DNA of 64,000 nt from Colius striatus. Lineage: Eukaryota > Chordata > Aves > Coliiformes > Coliidae. A program made the translations under genes and the position numbers. Location of the stretch: positions 10,975,501-11,039,500 of the forward strand of contig NC_084769.1 in the NCBI RefSeq assembly GCF_028858725.1, in the 5' to 3' direction. Shown here in pieces: positions 46,601-54,965 of the stretch; position 1 is the first letter of the stretch, and each line of letters starts with the position of its first letter. Below the pieces are notes generated by a model. That model saw only the letters and a program-made list of their open reading frames with translations. It did no database searches and was not told the origin of the DNA.

Positions 46601-48774
46601 GAAGTGGAAGCTAAAGCAAAAAAGAGATGATGAATAAGAATAAGCCCAAATACTGGTACAAATCCCAGTGTCCTGTGGCTGTGCCTGAGAATCCCAAACC
46701 TAGAATGCCTGTCTGTGTTTTTTTGTAGACGGTGAGAACTTTCTCCCTGAAAGGGATGACCAGCAAGCTCTTTGGGCAGGAAACCCCTGAGCAGAGGGAA
46801 GCCAAGATAAAGATTCTAGAAGAGCAGATACAGGAAGGAGAAGAACAACTTAAATCTAAAAACCTGGAGGGCAGGTAAATGGTTGTGACTTTTACAAAGG
46901 AAAGACAGGGCTTGTCTTAGCAAAAGTCCTTGACTGGATGCTCTTGAAGGTGTTTGCATTTTATAAGTGTTTTTTAATATATTCTTGGTGTTTATGAGCT
47001 GTCTATAAAAGCTCCTGTCAGCTGCAAGTTGTGAAATAAAGTACAGTACATGCAGTTAGCTCCTGGTCCGAGAGTATGGCTTGTGTAAAACCTGATGACT
47101 TTCCCAGTTACTGAGCCCACTCTAATGGCTGACTTGCATGCTTTTATGTTCAACCAGTATGTTTATGTTTAGCAGGTGGGCTTGTAGCTCTGCAGCTGAA
47201 CAACCTAAGACTCAAAAGCTGATCTGCTTCAAATACAGTATTTACTTTGTTTTATGTGTATGGGTCCTGAGCTCATATTCTGTAACTTCTCATATGGGGG
47301 ACAACTGACTCCTGTTTAAAGGAGATTAGAAGTTCTGGCAAGTTGTGTTTGGGTAACTGCTTCTCCGTGCTCTAATGAAGTTTTGTTCAGGAATGCAAAC
47401 ATGAAAAAGAGGAGCTAACATTCCTAAAGCAGTGTGATTGTGTCAGAACACGTTTGTCATATAGCACAGGGGTAAACGTGGTATCTCCTCGTATGTTGGG
47501 ATCAGAGCTGGAAAGATAAGACTGGTTCATGAATAGTTCAAAACAACAAGACATCCACTAAATGCAATTTCTTAATCATTTTGACAGAAGTGCTGGAGAT
47601 GTGTTTTTGTGGCTCTGGAAGCAATTTTCAAGTGAATACTTGCCTTGTATGTACAGTCCAGCACAAGTGAAAGCTATAAGTTACAGGAATCCACCACCCT
47701 TTTAGTTAAGGAGACCTGAAGACACATCCCCAAACCAGCCAAATTAATTCCCCAAGTGAATCATCCAAGACACATTTGCTTTGTAAACGGTGGTTGTGCT
47801 TGAGTGTCTCAAATCCTGATGACAAGTGAGTTTTCATATTGGAAAAGCAAAGATTCTAACTTGAAAAAGAAATGTGCAGTGTTGTGTGCTGAATGTTAGC
47901 ATGAAGATATAAAGATACTTGGTTACCCCAATAGAATCTTGGGAGGACAGTGTATTCTGATTTGTGCTGGTTCTGTGGCAGTGATGCTTACTGGGGGGGG
48001 AAAGAAACACCCAAACAACCCACAGCATGCTGTGAAACCAATTCTTTAGATTAAGAAACCCTCAGATGATGATGGAGAATTAGGTAGCAGTGCCCATTAG
48101 CAAAAGAGGACAGAGTGGGATGCATAATGATTACAGGACTTGGATTTACTGACTGAAAGATGTAGTGCTTTGTCACACATGGCATCTCTACTGAGGGTCA
48201 AGAGGAAGGCAGATGAGCTGAGAATGGCACATGTAAAACTCCTGCTAACAGAAAGACTGCTTTTCATTCCAGAGACTTTGTGAAGAGTGCCTGGGCTGAC
48301 ATTGAGCGGTTCAAAGAGCAGAAGAACCATGACTTGAAGGAGGCACTTATAAGCTACGCTGTCATGCAGATTAGCATGTGCAAAAAGGTATGTTTATCTT
48401 GTGGAAGGCCAGGCTGATGTATTTCTCATAGCAGCAGGGGCTTGGGTGCAAACTTTCAATAATTAAGAGCATTGCAGTCATAAAGTTGGAAGTCACTAGT
48501 GTAAAACCTCCCACGTATTCTGTCACACTTTGACACATTCATGTTGAGTTATATACATATATGCATATTAAAGAAAAGGCAGCGTGGCTCAGTTCTGCTG
48601 TGTCTCTGCATTGTTCTTGTGTGAGGACTTCTTTTGTAGAGTCTCCTGTGGAAGAAAGCCTGATGAGCTTTGCAAACCAAGTATATTTCTACCTATTTAC
48701 TTCTAACTGTTTGGGTTTTTTTTAAGGGAATTCAGGTTTGGACAAATGCAAAGGAATGCTTCAGCAAGATGTGA
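13568..48774 (+). CDS. SNX4: Sorting nexin 4, complete 14-exon gene (span from start codon to stop codon)
   Basis: SNX4 is a PX-BAR sorting nexin that binds PtdIns3P on early endosomes, bends membrane as a dimer and returns cargo such as transferrin receptor to recycling compartments; it also supports autophagy (family knowledge). Joined exons: 13568-13669, 14625-14740, 26571-26709, 26786-26935, 28016-28063, 31898-31953, 37450-37522, 39084-39145, 40633-40698, 44534-44623, 45810-45909, 46729-46874, 48273-48387, 48727-48774. They give 436 residues in one unbroken frame, against about 450 in human SNX4. Residues 1-45 are acidic and variable. The PX domain spans about 46-190, with RRYSEF at 91-96, PPLPEKR at 113-119 and an RRR cluster at 139-141 that fit the phosphoinositide pocket. 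The BAR region runs from about 205 to 436 and ends in AKECFSKM. All introns are GT-AG. An in-frame stop at 13502-13504 supports the chosen start. Confidence is high for exons 2-14; exon 1 rests on position, CpG island and frame. Confidence 0.97.
13670..14624 (+). other. SNX4: SNX4 intron 1 (955 bp)
   Basis: The first 320 bp belong to the CpG island; composition then falls to the AT-rich background. No repeat, RNA gene or further coding exon was recognised. Confidence 0.85.
14625..14740 (+). CDS. SNX4: SNX4 coding exon 2 (residues 35-72, codon 73 split)
   Basis: Begins after an AAAAG acceptor and ends ACAAG|GTGGGT, leaving two bases of an Arg codon. It encodes [19 protein letters not shown] and then [13 protein letters not shown], the highly conserved entry strand of the SNX4 PX domain. 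The first residues (MEDCLA) differ from the mammalian exon. The open frame runs past the donor to 14786, but the SNX4 protein continues in exon 3. Confidence 0.95.
16831..16889 (+). mobile_element. CR1 LINE 3' tail, sense, very short
   Basis: Only the last 59 bp remain: GGGGTTGGACTGGATGATCT, GGTCCCTTCCAGCTCTTGAG and ATTCTGTG. It sits in SNX4 intron 2. Confidence 0.85.
18430..19068 (-). mobile_element. CR1 LINE 3' fragment, antisense to SNX4
   Basis: On the plus strand it opens ATTCATAGAATGGTGGGGGT, the reverse complement of a CR1 3' end. The minus strand encodes decayed ORF2 C-terminus ([40 protein letters not shown]). The reading frame is broken and the 5' part is missing. Confidence 0.94.
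19270..19610. promoter_or_regulatory. Candidate conserved non-coding element in SNX4 intron 2
   Basis: This unique, repeat-free stretch has at least six TAAT/ATTA homeodomain-type cores (about 19365, 19398, 19436, 19470, 19479, 19538) and isolated CpGs kept in AT-rich sequence. The impression of constraint is by eye only and no alignment was available. Confidence 0.25.
20382..21306 (-). mobile_element. CR1 LINE 3' fragment, antisense to SNX4, ORF2 C-terminus still open
   Basis: The plus strand begins ACCATAGAATCATTTCAACT, a CR1 3' end in reverse. The minus strand keeps a 126-residue open frame (20455-20835) reading [40 protein letters not shown] and [16 protein letters not shown] up to the natural stop. 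Upstream RT sequence, to about 21306, is frame-broken. It belongs to a different CR1 subfamily from the copy at 18430. Confidence 0.94.
22898..22955 (+). mobile_element. CR1 LINE 3' tail, sense, very short
   Basis: It contains GGAGGTTGGACTAGATG, CCCCTTCCAACCCTTAA and CATTCTGTGAT, the last about 58 bp of a CR1. Confidence 0.82.
24868..25245 (-). mobile_element. CR1 LINE 3' fragment, antisense to SNX4
   Basis: The plus strand reads GAATCACAGAATCTTAAGAG, TTGGAAGGGACCTCCCTGCC and then GGTCACACAGGAACTCATCC up to GTGCTGAACTCTCTCAAGAA. Coding remnants are decayed. It abuts a sense CR1-like piece at 25255. Confidence 0.93.
25255..25550 (+). mobile_element. Divergent CR1 LINE 3' end, sense
   Basis: The end AGGGAGTTGGACTACAGACA followed by GGTCCTTTCCAACCTCAACA matches a sense CR1 3' UTR. 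The preceding AACCTCTTTACTGTGAGGAT and GAATGAGTTGCCTAATG match the ORF end. It is older and more diverged than its antisense neighbour. Confidence 0.75.
26571..26709 (+). CDS. SNX4: SNX4 coding exon 3 (residues 74-119), PX domain core
   Basis: The acceptor is GATCTTTCAG|A and the donor AGG|GTAAGG; the first base completes Arg73. It encodes [16 protein letters not shown] and then [12 protein letters not shown]. The RRYSEF motif (91-96) supplies the basic and aromatic residues that contact the PtdIns3P headgroup, and the PPLPEKR loop carries the membrane-facing proline stretch and Lys118. The first 14 residues ([10 protein letters not shown]...) are variable between vertebrates. Confidence 0.98.
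26786..26935 (+). CDS. SNX4: SNX4 coding exon 4 (residues 120-169), PX domain C-terminal half
   Basis: Acceptor AAATAG|GCT and donor CAG|GTAAAG enclose exactly 50 codons. It encodes [20 protein letters not shown], then [18 protein letters not shown], ending FYSFLTQ. The RRR run at 139-141 with the following hydrophobic helix is the usual third basic element of a PX pocket. It is separated from exon 3 by only 76 bp. Confidence 0.98.
27053..27207 (-). mobile_element. Old CR1/L3-like LINE 3' relic, antisense
   Basis: The plus strand reads AATAGAGCTGGAAGGGGCTT, CAGTCTGGTTTTAAGGCTCC and AGAGAGAATTTCCACCTCTT, the antisense pattern of an old CR1/L3 3' region (GGAAGGGACCTT..., ...GATTCCACAACCTC). 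It is highly decayed. Confidence 0.55.
28016..28063 (+). CDS. SNX4: SNX4 coding exon 5 (residues 170-185)
   Basis: A 48-bp micro-exon of 16 codons, [16 protein letters not shown], with acceptor TTTTCAG|GAA and donor AAG|GTAATT. It links the PX domain to the helical region and matches the [16 protein letters not shown] segment recalled from mammalian SNX4. Confidence 0.97.
31898..31953 (+). CDS. SNX4: SNX4 coding exon 6 (residues 186-203, codon 204 split)
   Basis: A long polypyrimidine tract precedes TTTTCAG|GCA; the donor is GACAA|GTAAGA. It encodes [18 protein letters not shown] plus two bases of Lys204. It starts the linker helix that leads into the BAR domain. Confidence 0.97.
31954..37449 (+). 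other. SNX4: SNX4 intron 6 (5.5 kb)
   Basis: It contains the longest CR1 copy of the window (34441-35430, antisense). Apart from that it is unique AT-rich sequence, with no gene seen. Confidence 0.88.
34441..35430 (-). mobile_element. CR1 LINE, antisense to SNX4, with reverse-transcriptase motif and internal deletion
   Basis: The longest CR1 here. Minus-strand frames keep RT sequence: [20 protein letters not shown], then [20 protein letters not shown], and the catalytic box as LADDTKLGG with both Asp present. A second frame carries [20 protein letters not shown] and [20 protein letters not shown]. The frames are offset near 35102, so the ORF is broken. Compared with the copy at 18430, about 115 bp are missing at about 34549, where AGGAACATGTCC runs straight into TTTTTGTGTTCCAGC. 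Confidence 0.95.
37450..37522 (+). CDS. SNX4: SNX4 coding exon 7 (residues 205-228), start of BAR region
   Basis: Acceptor GCTCCCAG|G completes Lys204; the donor is GCT|GTAAGT. It encodes [16 protein letters not shown] followed by SHLLRVRA, the first BAR helix. The run is nearly identical to mammalian SNX4. Confidence 0.98.
37523..40632 (+). other. SNX4: SNX4 introns 7 and 8 (1561 and 1487 bp)
   Basis: Unique AT-rich sequence on both sides of exon 8 (39084-39145). No repeat or RNA gene was recognised. Confidence 0.85.
39084..39145 (+). CDS. SNX4: SNX4 coding exon 8 (residues 229-248, codon 249 split)
   Basis: Acceptor TGTTTTAG|AGG and donor TTCAG|GTAAGA. It encodes [20 protein letters not shown] and two bases of Ser249, part of the BAR helical bundle. 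Confidence 0.98.
40633..40698 (+). CDS. SNX4: SNX4 coding exon 9 (residues 250-270, codons 249 and 271 split)
   Basis: Acceptor TTCCTGCAG|T and donor GATGT|GTAAGT. It encodes [17 protein letters not shown] followed by HHMD, with both boundary codons split (Ser249, Val271). Confidence 0.98.
40699..44533 (+). other. SNX4: SNX4 intron 9 (3835 bp)
   Basis: It holds one short antisense CR1 tail at 42713-42860. Nothing else was recognised. Confidence 0.85.
42713..42860 (-). mobile_element. CR1 LINE 3' tail, antisense to SNX4
   Basis: Plus strand CATAGAATGGTTTGGGTTGG, CCATCTAGTTCCAACTCCCC and CATCTTCCACTAGACCAAGT are the reverse of another CR1 3' subfamily, distinct from the copy at 34441. Confidence 0.9.
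44534..44623 (+). CDS. SNX4: SNX4 coding exon 10 (residues 272-300, codons 271 and 301 split)
   Basis: Acceptor TTCAACAG|A and donor CTACG|GTATGT. It encodes [20 protein letters not shown] and EYLFYAEAL, a charged amphipathic BAR helix. Confidence 0.98.
45810..45909 (+). CDS. SNX4: SNX4 coding exon 11 (residues 302-334, codon 301 split)
   Basis: Acceptor ACTTTTCAG|G completes Arg301; the donor is GGA|GTGAGT. It encodes [20 protein letters not shown] and then [13 protein letters not shown], a heptad-like coiled-coil stretch. Confidence 0.98.
46729..46874 (+). CDS. SNX4: SNX4 coding exon 12 (residues 335-382, codon 383 split)
   Basis: Acceptor TTTTTGTAG|ACG and donor GGCAG|GTAAAT. It encodes [20 protein letters not shown], then [20 protein letters not shown] and LKSKNLEG. 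This covers the loop between BAR helices and the start of the last long helix. Confidence 0.98.
48273..48387 (+). CDS. SNX4: SNX4 coding exon 13 (residues 384-421, codon 383 split)
   Basis: Acceptor CATTCCAG|A completes Arg383; the donor is AAG|GTATGT. It encodes [20 protein letters not shown] and [18 protein letters not shown], the conserved terminal BAR helix. Confidence 0.98.
48727..48774 (+). CDS. SNX4: SNX4 coding exon 14 (residues 422-436 and stop)
   Basis: A T-rich tract and TTTAAG acceptor are followed by [15 protein letters not shown] and TGA at 48772-48774. The C-terminus is identical to the one recalled for mammalian SNX4, so the gene is complete at its 3' end. Confidence 0.98.
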   Translation, partial: GIQVWTNAKECFSKM

Positions 48775-48873
48775 TTATCTGGAGATGAATTCCCCCTCCA
48801 AGTGCCAGAGAATGGAAGCACAAATGTCCACCACCAATGTTAAGTTGCTACATGACATACATACAAATTCTGA

Positions 48874-48879
48874 AATAAA
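48874..48879 (+). terminator. Proximal poly(A) signal of SNX4
   Basis: AATAAA 100 bp after the stop codon, in TGAAATAAATGAG. The T-rich CTAGGTTTCTTTTCTG that follows could act as the downstream element. Confidence 0.45.
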
Positions 48880-49771
48880 TGAGTTGAGTGACTAGGTTTC
48901 TTTTCTGCTGATTGTAATTGTTAACAAAGGACAAAAAGGACATGTCATTAAATGTTTAGCCCTGACTGCCACTTCTGTGGCACATTTTATATGTGGTAGC
49001 AAATAATTCAGGGGTAAAAGTTATTGAAAACTCCAGCTCTGTATTGGGGCAAAGGTATGGGGAAAGTGATCCCAGAAAGTATGACCTGAACTGTTCTGAG
49101 ACTTGTGAAACACCATGCTCTGTAATGTGTAGATCACTTCCAGATGCCCTTTTTTTTCAGCCCATGCTGTTTAGAATCTTTAATGCTCAAGGGTGCTTTG
49201 GTTTTGTAATGGGACACACATTTGTGTTGTTGAGGTCTACACCCTAAGAGGACAAAAAATGAAATGTTGTCACACCTGGGGTCCATATTTAAATGCCTTT
49301 GCATGTCCACAGAGAAATGTGCTTTTCCAGAGTTCAGATTAAGCAGTCTCAAGCTCCTGAGATGTTTGAAACTCTCTACAGTAGAGGTGTTGTACAACAG
49401 TTTGATACAACATTCTGCATTTACCGGTTCCCACTTCAGTTTTGATATGGGCATTGATTTCTTATCAAACTTCTTGGAAGTGAAGGGGACTGGTGATCCA
49501 GCTGAGCAGCAAAACCAAAGTCAAAGCTGCTAAGAAGCAGATGCAACTTCAATTTGGCTGTTTGGAACCTGTTTACGTGTGATGGTGGGAATCTGGCCTG
49601 CAGTACCTCTCCTGGTAACTGTGAAGCAGTGTGATTCTGAAAGGAATGTGTCAGCATCTTCCTTAAGAGCTAAAAAAACCTGGTGCAACTTCTGTAGTGC
49701 TTAAGAACAGTGATGTGCAGAATCCCCAATGAACCAAGGTGTCTGTCTGGCTCTCGTATGGTGTTTCTCTC

Positions 49772-49811
49772 TGTGTGTGTGTGTGTGTATATATATGTGC
49801 ATATATATACA
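49772..49811. repeat. (TG)n(TA)n microsatellite in the probable SNX4 3' UTR
   Basis: About eight TG units are followed by TATATATATGTGC and then ATATATATAC. A simple dinucleotide repeat, probably polymorphic. Confidence 0.85.
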
Positions 49812-50649
49812 TCAGTAGAACATGATTTGCAGTCACAGGTACTTGCATTAATTCTTTCCAGTTAAGAAAAACACTTTCCACTGTCTGATACTGGGCTTTT
49901 TCTACGTACTTTCTTAAAGTTCCTGGAGTCTTGTGGAATTTGTCAGGTTGCTAGTCCTAAAGGAAGCTTTGGAATATTCTGTTGCAAAGTGTATTTAATT
50001 ACTCTGGATTGTAACACTACTCAGATTTGGTTTATGATGTGTTTTTAAGAGACATTCCAACACGAAGCCCTTCTTTTGAGAAGTTATCTAAACATAGTTA
50101 CTGAGCTGTCCCACGTTACTTTTTGTCTCTGCAGCATTTTGTTTCCATAAACCTATTGTAAAGAATTGGTAGGCCTGGTGTACACTACAGCTTAAAACTC
50201 TGAAGTAAAATGCTGGTCACTGATAACCTGCGTTGGCTTTCTCCAAGCATGCGACAGTGGCACTCCTGTCTGAGAGATAATGGCCGGCAGAAAGAGGTCT
50301 CTCCACTGAACACTTACAAGGAGAAGCATTGTTCCCTAAGGAGGTTGCACAATACAGGCTGAAGGACTCTTTACATTCCAAACCAAGAAGTTGCACACTT
50401 GATGTATTCAGTAAACCTTCTAAAGGAGTGGTGCCTTAATACAATCCCGTGAGGCGCTCAGAGTAGGTATTTTTCATGCACTTTGATTTTTTTGGTAGAT
50501 CTTTCTGGTGCCTCTTTCCACATTTCACTTACTGTACAGCTTATTAAATGTATTAGTCTGCTTGGGTTTGGTTTTTTTTCCTTGCTTAGTTGTACTAAAT
50601 TTAAGAAGGGAACAAAATGATTCTTGTAAGTTTTGTGCCAAATAAGCTG

Positions 50650-50655
50650 AATAAA
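50650..50655 (+). terminator. Distal poly(A) signal of SNX4
   Basis: AATAAA in GCTGAATAAAATTTGC, followed about 25 bp later by a GT/T-rich tract ending near 50683. It is the best-formed cleavage context after the gene. Confidence 0.5.
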
Positions 50656-50680
50656 ATTTGCTCTTTGATATCTTTGTTGT

Positions 50681-53489
50681 TTGTAAAAATGCTGTCTTCC
50701 TCTGTCTGATAACTTGCCCAGTTTCTTGAAATCTTTTCTTGTCCATCTTGCCTCTAAAATAGCCTTGAGACTTAAGGTTTAAAACTTAAAATGTGCACAA
50801 CTAGCTGATTTGCCTTTTAGGTGAGGAACATGGTGTTAAGGTCAAAACGAGACGTGTGTTACAAGGCAGTTTTGATCCCTCCTTTGTTTTTGCCCAGACA
50901 GAACCAGCTGTCTGTATTTCATGTGTGTCTTCATCTAGGTAAGAGAAGAAATTGATGAAAGAAAGTTACTTCAAGCTGTCCTTAACTCACATTTCTTTTA
51001 CTGCTGTTGCCAGGAGAGCCCTGCCTGGGGTCTGTGTACCTCCATCTTGGCAAACAGTGAAGGTTTCTCCCCCTCTGACAGCTTTTTAGCTTTTTCTAGG
51101 GTGGAATCATCTAGTTAATGGCAATTTCCACGTGGTTCATAGAGTCCACGTGACACATGCACACTTGTGAGTGATGCCTTTTTCCAGTTACAGTGCAGAT
51201 TTTACTTCTGTGGCTCAATCCACTTTGTCTCAATGTGCTTCCTTCGATTACTCAGTGTCAAAAATTGGTGGAAGGTCTTGAGAACAATGGGAAGTAGGTG
51301 GGCAGTTTTAAGTTCATCTTAACAAAATGCTTGTATGTGAAGGAATTTCCTTGCATGGATCATCTCATGTACTGGTGCAGCTGTTGCTTCTGTCCTAGGA
51401 AGCTTTGCTAGAGTATTGTCACCACTTAAGCCAACCCTGATGTTCCCCATTATTGGCAGAAACTTAACTTCTTGGGACATTACTACTGGTCTCTACTCCT
51501 GAAATGTAGCTGGAGGAAGGGAGATGGCCAAAATGGAAAGAGAAGTATTTTTGTGAACTCTCTTTATATATTTGTTCATTATTTCAGTGTCTGGCATGTC
51601 AGCCCAAGCAGAGGTGTGGCCTAGCAGCTGTGTGCCGGGACTAACTTGGCAAGTGCAGAGTGAATTTTGGAGCCCAGGTCTGCCCTGGGGAGTTTGCCTG
51701 GTGCAGGTGAATTGGAGGAAAGCAGCAGCTTAGCCAAATGTGAGGGCAGAGGCAGTGCAGCAAGGCTGAGCTCCCAGGGCAGCTGGCAGGGCTGTGTGGC
51801 TCTCCCTACCACTGAAATTCTTTGTGCATTTTAGTTGGAGAAACAAGTAATGCTTGTTAGGGTGACAGGGAAGGAAGTTCCCCACACTTGCTGTGCAATG
51901 GCAAGGCAAGACTCTAACTTGTGTTTGTTTATGCCACTCTGTTCTGCACATCCCTGGTGCCTCTGACTTGTTTTTTGCTCCTGGAGCTCTTTGGGGGAGG
52001 CACAATCTGCACGATGAAAGTCCTCGTCTGGGCTGCCTTAGGAGTAACACAAAGGGAGCAGGTGGAATGGGAGCTGGGGAAATGGGAGCACAGGCTCTGG
52101 TGCCAAATCCATGTACCGAAGACTTGTGTATCACCAGCAAAAGCAGTGGTAAAGCCTTTGGAAGCTGTCACTTTGCTGCTGCCACACAGGTAATGTCTGC
52201 TTTGAGCCCTGCAGTGCAAGTGCTCCAGCCCTGCAGGTTCTCTTCTGCTTCCCCAGCAGAGCTGGAGTGTCTCAGGGCAAGGCTGTCTCAAAAAGGATGG
52301 GCATCCTTCATCCAGCTCCTGGAGAGCCCTCGGCACGGCAGGAGAGTAACTGTGGGAGCTGCTTCCCTCTAGTGGGTGTCCCCCGGGGAGGGCTGGCTGC
52401 TCCCTGCAGCCGCGGCAGAAATCTGTCCTTACTCGTTGACCCCTCCCCAGCTGAAGGAGGGAGGTTTTGAGGACATCCTCTCTGTAGCAGACTGTGGAGA
52501 GACTCGGAGACTGTGGAGAGCTTCGAGTTCACACGGGGGCAAAGGATTGTGACTCTTTGGCTGCTACTTTCTGTTGCTTCTGAGTATGACACAGCGTTAT
52601 CAATGGGATTTTGCAGTTGTGACTTCTGTGGAGTCAAATGCAGAGAAGCTGCCTCTTTTTTCTGCCCTTTAGTTGATTTTGAATGGCTTACATAGACTGG
52701 CCTTCCTAAGGCTGTGGTTTCTTTTTTTCCAAAGGGAAGTATTTTTGCTTTGACTGCTTGTAGATGGTACCTAAAACACAAACCAAAAGCAAGCTGGAAA
52801 GGAGCTTGGGTGCATTGGGAGGAAAATGTCTCCAAACAGTGTGCAGAGTGTCTGGAGGTAAGAGGAGAGATGGCACAAGTGTGGGAGAGGCAAGCAGGGG
52901 TGAAGCTGCATTTGAGGGAAGATGAGGCTTTGAGGAGAGATGCACAAGAGAGTGAGGGACTAGGGAGGCCACGAGAGAAAGCAGAGGTGTGATGAGTGGA
53001 AGAACTGGAGAGCAGATGGAAAGCTGTACCTACAGACTAGGCTACACAGGAGAAGCAGCACTGTGTGGCCCTTGTTTTGGAAGGGTGGTGGGGAAAAAAA
53101 ATGAGGGAGGTGGAAACAGGAGATGGAGAAGTTTCAACATCTGTCAAAGATATGACAGTATAATGCTAGTATCTATGTCTCAATGAAACTTGTGATGATA
53201 ACTGTGGTCTGAAAGCTGAGCTCAATGCTGATAATGGTGCAACAGTTCTCCTGTCATGAGAACTGTTCATGAGGAGAGATTGAGTTTTACTATTTTATGT
53301 CTATTTTTAATCTGATTGCTTTGATTTATTTTGAATAAACAAAGCTGCTTCTTCTACTTTAGTCTTCAAAAGCCCAGCATAAACATTCCAGACAGCCTGA
53401 TCCTACAAACACCAGCATGGTCAGCCCTGGGATCTGCTGGCTGATGCTGCTCTAAAGCAGGCTGCCCCACACAGCACAGACATTCCCAG
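50681..53489. other. Intergenic DNA downstream of SNX4
   Basis: No gene recognised. A short 12-bp direct repeat (GACTGTGGAGAG) occurs at 52490 and 52509. AATAAA at 53334-53339 could end a transcript but nothing links it to one. Long open frames on the minus strand near 52308-52835 lack any recognised domain. Confidence 0.6.
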
Positions 53490-53990
53490 GAGCGGTGATT
53501 AACGAGAGGCTTCCTCAGCTGCACTAAACGTTTTCTGTTGCCTGTATAGATGGGCATAGGATAACTCTGATCGTGCTCCCTTCAGAAAGCAGCTGTAAGC
53601 GGGCACAGAAGATGAAAAGCCGCCTTCGTCGTGAGCTCCCGAAGACGGGAAGGTGGAAAATGATGTAGTGGAAGGGAAAACACAACCCGACCGCCCTCTT
53701 GTGGGTGTGCAGCTCGGGCTCGCAGGGGCCGGGATGAAACCCAGCGCAGGAGGCAGGGCAACGCGGCCTCCCCGCCTCCTGCGCGCCGGGGAGGGCAGCG
53801 AGGCCTGGCCCCGAGCCTGGATACAAAGGGTTGGTTGTGCTGGAGCAGAGTGTCAGGCAGGGTTTAGTGATGGATTCACATCTTGCTCTCGGTTGTTGCT
53901 AATTATACCGTGTCTTACACTGTGATTTGCAGCTTGTGTGTGGGTTCCTCCGGTGCCTTTCACACCAGGCCGGCGCTGACGTGAGCAGGA
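53490..53990. promoter_or_regulatory. Second CpG-rich block, possible promoter downstream of SNX4
   Basis: CpG density is clearly above the flanks, strongest at 53620-53820 (CTCCTGCGCGCCGGGGAGGG). A CRE-like TGACGTGA lies near 53978. It lies about 5 kb past the SNX4 stop codon and no coding exon was recognised around it. It may mark a promoter for a lncRNA or a non-coding first exon of the next gene (ZNF148 follows SNX4 in mammals); this is inference. Confidence 0.45.
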
Positions 53991-54469
53991 CTGAAAACGC
54001 AGGTTTCTGAGCTACCACTACTGTTTTAATTATGTCTAATAGCTGTTTGGAAGCAGTGCTGCCTGTATGGTCAAAGGAATGTCCTGTTCAAGAGATGGCA
54101 AAGTCTCCCTTGCCCAGGGCAGCTGTGAATTAGTGTTTTCTGAAGGATGTGCTCTCTGATCCCAGCTTTGAACCTCTCCGGCATCAGAAGGCCAAAGCTC
54201 ATGATGGTTGTTCCAGGGGCTAAAAGTATAGACTTTATTACCACTCTTGTCTGTCTGCCTTATATCCAAGCAGAGTGTTGTTAGGCTCCTACCTGCTCCC
54301 TCCTGATAGCCCTGCAGACTCTGGATGCTCCAGGGCAGCAGGGAAGAGCCATGTGCTGCTGGAAGATCCCTCCTGAGCGGTGCAGCAGACCTGTGCATCC
54401 CTCTTACTCTGTGTTTGCCAAACTGGAGAGGGCATTACAATAGCCACAGCAGCCTACTCACTCGTGTGA

Positions 54470-54535
54470 CATTCCCTGCCCTACTCCAAGGAGGAGTACG
54501 GCAGGGAATGCTAAACCCATTCCCTGCCCTACTCC
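54470..54535. repeat. Three copies of an 18-bp motif in direct-inverted-direct order
   Basis: CATTCCCTGCCCTACTCC at 54470-54487 is repeated exactly at 54518-54535. Between them, 54493-54510 is its reverse complement with a single mismatch. Copies 1 and 2 could form a hairpin with an 18-bp stem and a 5-base loop (54488-54492), and copies 2 and 3 could pair across a 7-base loop. Confidence 0.95.
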
Positions 54536-54965
54536 TGTGTCAGCCCCTGAGGACACCGTTGCTCATTTCAAGCCGTGTCTTGTGCTCCTGCTGTCTTTCA
54601 GAACAGTTTTTGCCCCAATCTGGCTGTGCCAGGTCAGTCACAGAACTGCTGGCCATTTGTTTCCTCTGCTCAGCAGTGCAGCCTCCTTCTCTTCTAGTGG
54701 TTTCCTCCCCATGGTCTCAGTAATGCTCTTACTGCCCAGGCTGTCAGCAGAGACAGGGACCAGCACAGGACCAGTGTGAGATCCCAGCAGGACCCTCCTG
54801 TCCCAAAGAGTTCCCAGTTACACCCTGAAGCCTTTGCCAGATTTTACTTTAAGGAACTGTAGGCTGACTCTCTGCTTTCTTATTCTGAGCAGGACTGACC
54901 CAGCCTGAGGGAGAAAAGCTGCAGTATGGGTAGACTGCTGTGTTAACACAAACAGCAAATGAGAG

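Larger units (their letters stand above)
44624..48726 (+). other. SNX4: SNX4 introns 10-13 (1186, 819, 1398 and 339 bp)
   Basis: These introns lie between exons 10 and 14 and contain no recognisable interspersed repeat. A run of nine G occurs near 47994-48002 in intron 12. Confidence 0.85.
48775..50680 (+). other. SNX4: Probable SNX4 3' UTR
   Basis: The sequence after the stop codon has poly(A) hexamers at 48874-48879 (AATAAA), 48947-48952 (ATTAAA) and 50650-50655 (AATAAA). The last is followed by a GT-rich CTTTGTTGTTTG stretch, a good downstream element. It supports a UTR of about 0.1 kb (proximal) or 1.9 kb (distal). The ends are inferred without transcript data. Confidence 0.5.

Noticed and set aside
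52308..52835. 175-codon minus-strand open frame downstream of SNX4
   Set aside because: Ser/Gln/Leu-rich with no recognised domain, and other long frames overlap it on both strands.
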